Shown: positions 1 to 5,443 of the stretch, one piece after another
Position numbering within the stretch: position 1 is the first letter of the stretch
How the letters are laid out: each line of letters starts with the position of its first letter
DNA from: Clostridiaceae bacterium
GTDB lineage: Bacteria; Bacillota; Clostridia; Oscillospirales; QAMX01
Length of the DNA: 7,330 nt
Assembly (NCBI GenBank): GCA_016297585.1
Contig: JAEDGJ010000121.1
Span: 1 to 7,330, forward strand
Direction: 5' to 3'
Translations under genes and position numbers: made by a program
Notes under the pieces: generated by a model
Databases searched by the model: none
Seen by the model: the letters and a program-made list of their open reading frames with translations, nothing else
What the model was told of the DNA's origin: nothing

Positions 1-2027
1 TTGAAAGCCTCTCGATCAAGCGTCCGCGCGGCCACACCGTCATGACCACCGACGAGGCGCTCCATGCGGCAAACGACCTCGGCTACCCCGTCCTCGTGCG
101 TCCGTCCTACGTCCTCGGCGGTCAGAACATGATCATCGCCTACAACGACGACGACATCCGCGAATACATGGCGATCATCCTCCGCTCGCGTCAGGACAAC
201 CCCGTCCTCGTCGATAAATACCTCGAGGGGCTTGAGATCGAGGTCGACGCCATCTGCGACGGCGAGGAGCTGCTGATGCCCGGCATCATGCAGCACATCG
301 AGCGCACCGGCGTCCACTCCGGCGACTCCATCGCGGTCTACCCTGCCCCCTCGCTCGACGACGAGCTGCGCGCCAAGGTCGAGGACATCACCCGCAAGCT
401 CTGCTTCGGGCTGCACGCGAAGGGCCTCGTCAACCTCCAGTACATCGTCTGCGGCCGCGAGCTCTACGTCATCGAGGTCAACCCCCGCGCGTCCCGCACC
501 GTGCCGTACCTCTCGAAGGTCACGGGCGTGCCGATGTGCGAGCTGGCCGTGCGCTGCTCGCTCGGCGAGAAGCTGCGCGACCTCGGCTACGGCACCGGTC
601 TTTACAAGATGTCCCCCTACGTCACCGTCAAGGTGCCGGTCTTCTCGTTTGAAAAGCTCACCGACGTCGACACCCAGCTCGGACCGGAGATGAAGTCCAC
701 GGGCGAGGTGCTCGGCATCGGCAAGAACCTCCGCGAGGCGCTCTTCAAGGGTCTCGTCGCGGCGGGCTACACGATGAAGCGCTCGGGCGGCGTCTTCCTC
801 TCCGTGCGCAAGACCGACAAGGCGGAGATCGCCGACATTGCGAAGAAATACGCCGCCGCGGGCTTTGCGCTCTACGCGACCACCGGCACCGCCGCGGTGC
901 TCCGCCACGCGCATCTCGACGTCACGGAGCTTCCCGACTTCGACAAGAACGGCCACGAGGCCATCCATCTGCTCGAAAGCGGCAAGATCCAGTACGTCAT
1001 CTCGACCTCCGTGCGCGGCCGCAATCCCTCGCGCGAGAGCGTGCGCCTGCGCCGCCGTGCGATCAGCCTGCGCATCCCCTGCCTGACCGCGCTCGATACC
1101 GCGAACGCCGTCGCCGACACGCTGCTGTCGCAGTATTCGCAGTCGAACACCGAGCTCGTTGACCTCAACGCGATGCGCGGCTCCCATGTCTCCATCCGCT
1201 TCTCGAAGATGCAGATCTGCGGCAACGACTACATCTACATCGACGCCTTCGATCAGGACATCCCCGCGCCCGAGTCCCTGACCGTGCTGCTGTCCGACCG
1301 GCACTTCGCCATCGGCGGCGACGGCATCGTCGTGATGGGTCCCTCCCGCGTCGCGGACGCCTCGATGCGCATCTTCAACAAGGACGGCTCCGAGGGACGC
1401 ATGGGCGGCAACGCGATCTGCTGCGTCGCGAAGTACCTCTACGACAACGACATCGTCCGCAAGCGCGAAATGACGATCGAGACCCTCAGCGGCGTCAAGA
1501 CGCTCCGGCTCTTAACGCATGACGACCGTGTGCGCCACGTCACCGTCGACATGGGACAGGCCGTCCTCGACGCGAAGGCGATCCCCGTCAACGTCAGCCG
1601 CGAATGCGTCATCAACGAGCGCGTGCAGATCGCGGGCGGCGAATACGACATCACCTGCGTCTCGATGGGCAACCCCCACTGCGTCGTCTTCGTCGAGGAG
1701 ACGGCAAACGTGGACGTCCCGGCCATCGGCCCGCTGTTTGAAAACGATCCGCTCTTCCCCGAGCGCGTCAACACCGAGTTCGTCGAGATCGTCAACGACC
1801 ACACGCTGAAGATGCGCGTCTGGGAGCGCGGCAACGGCGAAACGCTGGCCTGCGGCACCGGCGCCTGTGCGGCGGTCGTCGCCGCCGTCGAAAACGGCTT
1901 CTGCAAAAAGGACGCCGACATCCGCGTCATCGTCCTCGGCGGCGATCTGTACGTCCGCTATACGGACAGCGGCGTCTTCCTCTCCGGCGAGGTCATCAAG
2001 GTCTACGACGGCGTCGTCGAAATCTGA
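1..2027 (+). CDS. carB: Carbamoyl-phosphate synthase large subunit (C-terminal half) fused in frame to diaminopimelate epimerase; 5' partial
   Basis: The frame is already open at the left edge: CarB-like residues (ESLSIKRPRGHTV) precede the first ATG at 42, so that ATG is not the start and roughly 690 N-terminal residues lie outside. Counting from that Met, residues 1 to about 245 are the second ATP-grasp domain, which makes carbamoyl phosphate from carbamate and ATP. It shows RPSYVLGG, GVHSGDS and the metal/ATP motif EVNPRASRTVP (E145, N147, R149). Residues about 248-365 are the MGS-like allosteric domain, with the ATTGTA loop. CarB homology runs out near TELVDLNAMR (about 378). With no stop codon, a complete DapF domain follows to the TGA at 2025-2027. 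CarB normally pairs with the glutaminase CarA and feeds pyrimidine and arginine synthesis in the cytoplasm; carA is not visible here. A strong terminator follows. CarB identity is near certain; production of one long polypeptide is inferred from the uninterrupted frame. Confidence 0.93.
   Translation, partial: ESLSIKRPRGHTVMTTDEALHAANDLGYPVLVRPSYVLGGQNMIIAYNDDDIREYMAIILRSRQDNPVLVDKYLEGLEIEVDAICDGEELLMPGIMQHIERTGVHSGDSIAVYPAPSLDDELRAKVEDITRKLCFGLHAKGLVNLQYIVCGRELYVIEVNPRASRTVPYLSKVTGVPMCELAVRCSLGEKLRDLGYGTGLYKMSPYVTVKVPVFSFEKLTDVDTQLGPEMKSTGEVLGIGKNLREALFKGLVAAGYTMKRSGGVFLSVRKTDKAEIADIAKKYAAAGFALYATTGTAAVLRHAHLDVTELPDFDKNGHEAIHLLESGKIQYVISTSVRGRNPSRESVRLRRRAISLRIPCLTALDTANAVADTLLSQYSQSNTELVDLNAMRGSHVSIRFSKMQICGNDYIYIDAFDQDIPAPESLTVLLSDRHFAIGGDGIVVMGPSRVADASMRIFNKDGSEGRMGGNAICCVAKYLYDNDIVRKREMTIETLSGVKTLRLLTHDDRVRHVTVDMGQAVLDAKAIPVNVSRECVINERVQIAGGEYDITCVSMGNPHCVVFVEETANVDVPAIGPLFENDPLFPERVNTEFVEIVNDHTLKMRVWERGNGETLACGTGACAAVVAAVENGFCKKDADIRVIVLGGDLYVRYTDSGVFLSGEVIKVYDGVVEI
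1173..2027 (+). other. dapF: Diaminopimelate epimerase (DapF) domain within the fused frame, first catalytic Cys replaced by Gly
   Basis: DapF interconverts LL- and meso-diaminopimelate for lysine and peptidoglycan synthesis, using two active-site cysteines. From the in-frame ATG at 1173 this part is 284 residues, the usual length of a free-standing DapF. Family landmarks in order: FSKMQICGNDY (substrate Asn in GND), SDRHFAIGGDG, FNKDGSEGRM, GNPHCVVFV, RVNTEFVEI, WERGNGETLACGTGACAAV. The second catalytic Cys is present (tgc 1851-1853). The first, normally in the C-G-N-[GA]-x-R signature, is Gly (ggc 1404-1406), and the signature Arg is Cys, giving GGNAICC. The codon where DapF proteins normally begin, just before RFSKM, is ATC (1194-1196). 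The ATG at 1173 has no clear Shine-Dalgarno sequence in front, so independent translation is not well supported. It could be an inactive or altered epimerase. Fold assignment is secure; activity is uncertain. Confidence 0.88.
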
Positions 2028-2071
2028 TTTTCCCCCGTTTTTGACCCATTTCCCCATAAAAACGGCATTTT

Positions 2072-2126
2072 CCGCCGCATTCTTCGGTTTTTGTTATTCA
2101 AAAGCCGCGGAATGCGGCGGTTTTTT
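2072..2126 (+). terminator. Rho-independent terminator after the carB-dapF frame
   Basis: CCGCCGCATTC (2072-2082) is perfectly complementary to GAATGCGGCGG (2110-2120), an 11-bp GC-rich stem followed at once by six T (2121-2126). The interior can pair further (CGG 2085-2087 with CCG 2105-2107, TTTT 2088-2091 with AAAA 2100-2103). It lies 45 bp after the TGA and before the next promoter, as expected for the end of the upstream transcription unit. Confidence 0.85.
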
Positions 2127-2147
2127 CGCTCCGCCGCGCCGTTTTTT
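2114..2147 (+). terminator. Possible second, overlapping terminator hairpin
   Basis: GCGGCGG (2114-2120) can also pair with CCGCCGC (2131-2137) across a 10-nt loop, with GCCG and six T (2142-2147) downstream. It shares its 5' arm with the 3' arm of the preceding hairpin, so the two structures exclude each other. It is most simply a back-up terminator. The 7-bp stem is short and four bases separate it from the T run, so confidence is modest. Confidence 0.4.
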
Positions 2148-2151
2148 CCGG

Positions 2152-2180
2152 TTGACGGCACACATTTTTTCCGGTATACT
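2152..2180 (+). promoter_or_regulatory. Sigma-A (sigma-70 type) promoter for the hydrolase-thioesterase operon
   Basis: TTGACG (2152-2157) and TATACT (2175-2180) are separated by exactly 17 bp; each box differs from consensus at one base. Transcription should begin near A2187, giving a leader of about 27 nt before the TTG start at 2214. T-rich DNA lies just upstream. An 11-bp direct repeat (TTTTTTCCGGT at 2142-2152 and 2165-2175) overlaps the first base of the -35 box and the spacer/-10 edge, and might be a regulator site. Confidence 0.85.
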
Positions 2181-2192
2181 GGGTTTATATAT

Positions 2193-2202
2193 GGAAGGGA
2201 GG
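2193..2202 (+). promoter_or_regulatory. Ribosome binding site that decides a TTG start
   Basis: GGAAGGGAGG ends 11 nt before TTG 2214-2216. No ATG or GTG in the hydrolase frame lies between the promoter and the conserved protein region. The only nearby ATG (2191) is out of frame and about four bases from the predicted transcript end. The Shine-Dalgarno position therefore supports the TTG as the start. Confidence 0.75.
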
Positions 2203-2213
2203 CGCATTTCGCT

Positions 2214-4589
2214 TTGGATTTCCCGAAAACCTCGTACACCTTCGGCGCGCATGACGATACCCGTGCGCTCGCCTCGCCGCCGGGAGATTTCTGGCCGGCG
2301 TATTCCTGGTTCTGGAACGACAGGATCACCGAGGAAGGCATCCTCGAACAGCTTTCGACCTTCGAACGGCGCGGCATCCGCGTGTTCTATATCATCCCCG
2401 AGCCGCGCGAGTTCCGTCCGAAGACGATGCCGACGCAGCTCGAGCCGGACTACCTCTCCGACGATTACCTGCGCCTCGTGCGCTTCGCCGTCGAGCATGC
2501 CGCCGGAATGGGGATGCGCGCGTGGCTCTATGACGAGGGCGGCTGGCCCTCCGGCTCCGCGAACGGCCTCGTCGTCGCGCGCGACCCGTCGCTTGTGTGC
2601 ACGGCGCTGCTGCCCGACGGCACGATCGCCGAGGTGCCGCCGTTTGCACAAAAATACCCCGATCTGTTAAACCCCGCAGCGACGCGGCTCTTCCTTGAGC
2701 TGACCCACGAGGCGCATGCCCGCGTCTTCGGCGACAGCTTCTCCGCGCGGCTCCCGGTCGCCTTCACCGACGAGCCCCATGTCCGCGCGCATGCCGGTGC
2801 GATCCCGTGGACGGCGGGCTTTGCGGAGCGCTTTGCCGAACGCTTCGACTACGACGTCATGGCGCACCTGCCCGCGCTGTTTGACGACGACCTCCCCGGC
2901 GAGGAAAACCGCCGCGTCCGCGCCGACTACCGCGATCTGCTCGGCGAGCTGTTTGCCGAGAACTACTTTCTGCCCATCCGCGACTGGTGCCGCGCGCACG
3001 GCGTCCTCTCCGCGGGTCACGTCGGCGGCGACGACGTCGCCTTCGGCAACGCCAAATACGGCTACCACCATATCCTGCGCTGCCTGCGCGCGCTCGACAT
3101 CCCCGGCGTCGACGCGATCTGGCGGCAGATCTTCCCCGCGCCCGAGACGCCCGGCCGCGAGGCCTATGCGCCCCGCTGCGCAAACCGCCTCTTCCCGCGC
3201 TACGCCTCCTCCGCCGCCCATCAGACCGGCGCGCGCCTCGCGCTGACCGAGTCGTACGCCATCTACGGCGAGGGGCTGACCTACGACCAGATGCGCTGGG
3301 TCTTCTCCTTCCAGGCCGTGCGCGGCATCAACGTGCTGAACCTGATGAGCATGGCCTACAGCTACCGCGGCTGCATGCTCGCGTCGACCGGACGCCCGAC
3401 GTTCTCGCCGCTCGTGCCCGGCGCGGAGGATCTCGCGGTCTTCAACGAATGGGCCGCGCGCGTCTGTTACCTCGCCTCCGCCGGCCGTCCCGCCGCCGAC
3501 ACCGCGCTCTATATGCCGATGCGCGACATCTGGCCCGCCGACGAAGCCGCGCACCGCATGGCGGACGCCTTCGAGCAGACCGGCGCCGCACTCGAGCGCG
3601 CGGGGCTCGACTTCGACGTCGCGGACGACGACGCGCTCCTCGCGGCCACGCTCACGGACGGCGCGCTGCGCGTCGGCGACGCCGCCTACCGCACCGTCAT
3701 CCTCCCCTCGGGCGCGACGCTGCCCGACGCCGTGCGCGAAAAGCTCGACGCGCTGGCTGCCGCCGGGGGCGAGGTCATCACGGACGCCGCCCGGGCACGC
3801 GGCGTCATCCGCTCGGATAACGCCTCCCTGCGCGTCATGCGCCGCGACACCGCCGAGGGAAGGCTCTACTTCATCACGAGCGAGGCCTTCTCCGCGACAG
3901 ACGCCGCGGTCGAATTCCCGGACGAGGACGCGGCGGCGGCCTTTGCGCTTCGCCCCGAGGACGGCACGCGGCAGGCCGTCTGCGTGCGCCCCTATGCGCT
4001 CTCGCTCCCCTTTGGCGGCATGGCGGTGCTGCTCTTCCCGCGCGAACCGATCCCCGGCGCGGCGGTTTCCGAGGGGGATCCTGTCCCCGCAATCCCCGTA
4101 CACAGGATGGAGCTGCCCGCGCCGGCGTTCCGCAGGCTGCGCCGGGTTTATCTGACCCGCGACGGCATCCGCGACGAGACGCTTACCGAGCCTCCCGTCC
4201 CCGCGTCCTGCGGCGACTGGCGAGCGCTTGCGGGGGAGGACTTCTCCGGCGACGCCGAGTATGTCTTCTCCTTTGACGCGCCCGACGGCACGGACAGGGT
4301 CTATACGCTCGACCTCGGCGACGTGCGCTACTCCTGCGAGGTCACGCTCAACGGGGAGAACCTCGGACGCGCGGTCTTTACGCCGTTTACGTTCACGCTG
4401 CCGCGTCTTCTGCCGCACAACACCCTCACCGTCCGCGTTTCGAACACGATGGCGAACGCCTTCGCCGCCGTGGACTTTACGGACTGGTACGCCCCCTCCA
4501 CCATCGGCCCCTATGACGAAATCGAGCGCGGTTTTGAGCAGGAAAGCCTCGCCTCCGGTCTGTTCGGCCCCGTCCGCCTGCTCTGGTAA
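2214..4589 (+). CDS. Glycoside-hydrolase-like protein, GH106-like multidomain architecture
   Basis: The protein is 791 residues from the TTG start, with no signal peptide or membrane segment, so probably cytoplasmic. Residues about 25-370 look like a (beta/alpha)-barrel glycosidase: SWFWND (31-36), YDEGGWPSGS (106-115), FTDEP (184-188) and TESYAIYG (E346). The YDE-x-x-WPSG and DEP motifs resemble GH106 alpha-L-rhamnosidases and related unclassified clostridial hydrolases. Residues about 430-535 resemble the class-I-glutamine-amidotransferase-like fold seen in several such hydrolases. Residues about 668-791 form a jelly-roll sugar-binding-like domain (LDLGDVRYSCEVTLNGENLG, then NTLTVRVSNT). 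It is the first gene of an operon, with its own sigma-A promoter and a strong Shine-Dalgarno sequence. A longer frame to 2091 exists but begins upstream of the promoter. The role would be cleavage of imported plant- or host-derived oligosaccharides, but substrate and catalytic residues are inferred only; E187 and E346 are candidates. Hydrolase superfamily is likely, exact family uncertain. Confidence 0.8.
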   Translation: MDFPKTSYTFGAHDDTRALASPPGDFWPAYSWFWNDRITEEGILEQLSTFERRGIRVFYIIPEPREFRPKTMPTQLEPDYLSDDYLRLVRFAVEHAAGMGMRAWLYDEGGWPSGSANGLVVARDPSLVCTALLPDGTIAEVPPFAQKYPDLLNPAATRLFLELTHEAHARVFGDSFSARLPVAFTDEPHVRAHAGAIPWTAGFAERFAERFDYDVMAHLPALFDDDLPGEENRRVRADYRDLLGELFAENYFLPIRDWCRAHGVLSAGHVGGDDVAFGNAKYGYHHILRCLRALDIPGVDAIWRQIFPAPETPGREAYAPRCANRLFPRYASSAAHQTGARLALTESYAIYGEGLTYDQMRWVFSFQAVRGINVLNLMSMAYSYRGCMLASTGRPTFSPLVPGAEDLAVFNEWAARVCYLASAGRPAADTALYMPMRDIWPADEAAHRMADAFEQTGAALERAGLDFDVADDDALLAATLTDGALRVGDAAYRTVILPSGATLPDAVREKLDALAAAGGEVITDAARARGVIRSDNASLRVMRRDTAEGRLYFITSEAFSATDAAVEFPDEDAAAAFALRPEDGTRQAVCVRPYALSLPFGGMAVLLFPREPIPGAAVSEGDPVPAIPVHRMELPAPAFRRLRRVYLTRDGIRDETLTEPPVPASCGDWRALAGEDFSGDAEYVFSFDAPDGTDRVYTLDLGDVRYSCEVTLNGENLGRAVFTPFTFTLPRLLPHNTLTVRVSNTMANAFAAVDFTDWYAPSTIGPYDEIERGFEQESLASGLFGPVRLLW

Positions 4590-4597
4590 CGTTTTTC

Positions 4598-4604
4598 GAA
4601 AGGA
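4598..4604 (+). promoter_or_regulatory. Ribosome binding site of the thioesterase gene
   Basis: GAAAGGA ends 8 nt before ATG 4613, inside the 23-bp gap after the hydrolase stop codon. No promoter or terminator is seen in the gap, which supports co-transcription. Confidence 0.75.
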
Positions 4605-4612
4605 TCTCACGG

Positions 4613-5326
4613 ATGATTACCATCGATTTCCCCGTTCGCCACTCCTATCTCTGCGCCAACGGCACGCTGCGCCCCTCCATCCTGCTCGAATGGCTCCAGG
4701 ACTCCGCCACCGCCGACGCCGAGCGGAACATGGATCTCGGGCGCGAGGCGCTGCTGCGCTCCCACAACGCGCTCTGGATCGTCTCGCGCACGTCCCTCTA
4801 TATCGACCGTCCCCTGACGCCCGGCGACTACCGCATCACCACCTGGCACGCGGCGGTGCGTGCCGCGCTCTGGCCGCGCGGCTATGTCGTCACGGATGCG
4901 GATGACCGCGTCGCCGCGCGCGCCGTCACGCACTGGACGGTGCTCTCCGCGTCCCTGCCGCGCCGCATCGTGATGCTGCCGCCCGTGCCGCCGCAGGACT
5001 CGCCCTACGAGCTCCCGCGGCTCGTCCGCGCGCGTCTGCGCGAACCGGAGGCAAGCGCCGCCCACCTCGTCACGCTGGCCGACCTCGACGAGAACCGCCA
5101 TGTCAACAACGCCCGCGCGCTCGACATCCTCGAGGACGCGCTGTCCCCCGGCGAGGCGGCGTACTCGCGCAGGCTTGCCGAGGCGCACATCCACTACGCC
5201 GGTGAGGCGCATCTCGGCGACACGCTGACCCTTGACGTCTCGCACGACGGCGAATACGCCTGCGTCGCGTCCTCGGTCGGCGCATCCCGCGTCCACGAGG
5301 CGATGCTGCGCTATGAAGCGCTCTGA
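4613..5326 (+). CDS. Acyl-ACP thioesterase, FatA/FatB-like double hotdog
   Basis: This 237-residue cytoplasmic protein has the length and layout of bacterial acyl-ACP thioesterases, which hydrolyse fatty acyl-ACP to release free fatty acid and end chain elongation. The N-terminal hotdog (about 1-115) contains the LLEWLQDSA helix, SHNALWIVSRTSLYIDRPL and TWHAAV. The C-terminal hotdog (about 140-235) begins with D-x-N-x-H-x-N-N: D159, N161, H163, N165, N166, matching the plant FatB catalytic Asp/Asn/His stretch. E198 in YAGEAHLGD may correspond to the additional FatB catalytic Glu. The start is the ATG preceded by GAAAGGA. It lies 23 bp behind the hydrolase gene and ends 38 bp before a strong terminator, so it is the last gene of that operon. 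Acyl-chain preference cannot be read from the sequence. No signal peptide or fusion is seen. Confidence 0.92.
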   Translation: MITIDFPVRHSYLCANGTLRPSILLEWLQDSATADAERNMDLGREALLRSHNALWIVSRTSLYIDRPLTPGDYRITTWHAAVRAALWPRGYVVTDADDRVAARAVTHWTVLSASLPRRIVMLPPVPPQDSPYELPRLVRARLREPEASAAHLVTLADLDENRHVNNARALDILEDALSPGEAAYSRRLAEAHIHYAGEAHLGDTLTLDVSHDGEYACVASSVGASRVHEAMLRYEAL

Positions 5327-5364
5327 GCGGCGCGTTTTTGCCGTTTTCCGGCTCATAATTGCAC

Positions 5365-5402
5365 AAAAAGGACGGTACCCGGCTTTGGTACCGTCCTTTT
5401 TT
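5365..5402. terminator. Bidirectional rho-independent terminator between convergent genes
   Basis: The 15-bp perfect inverted repeat AAAAAGGACGGTACC (5365-5379) and GGTACCGTCCTTTTT (5387-5401) encloses a 7-nt loop, with a sixth T at 5402. The A run on the left and T run on the right give a U tract in either direction. It can therefore end both the thioesterase transcript (stop at 5326) and the lipoprotein transcript (stop at 5444). Confidence 0.92.
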
Positions 5403-5443
5403 GCCCGTTCGGGCGTCAGAATGCGTCCCAAAACGGGGATTTT

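Noticed and set aside
42..44. ATG at 42 as the start of the first gene
   Set aside because: CarB-homologous codons continue in frame to the window edge. The ATG falls inside the second ATP-grasp domain and has no ribosome binding site.
1512..2057. Minus-strand open frame opposite the DapF domain
   Set aside because: The Asp/Val/Ala-rich translation is a composition shadow of the well-supported DapF coding strand.
2191..2193. ATG within the hydrolase ribosome binding region as a start codon
   Set aside because: It is out of frame with the hydrolase, sits about four bases from the predicted transcript start, and leads into an Arg/Ser-rich nonsense frame.
2987..3820. Plus-strand Arg-rich open frame inside the hydrolase gene
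   Set aside because: The translation is mostly Arg, Ala and Pro, the typical off-frame reading of GC-rich coding DNA.
2667..4610. A 647-codon open frame on the minus strand opposite the hydrolase gene
   Set aside because: High G+C at third codon positions removes stop codons from the opposite strand. The translation is a low-complexity Arg/Gly/Ala/Val mixture without family motifs, whereas the plus-strand frame has clear domains, a promoter and a ribosome binding site.
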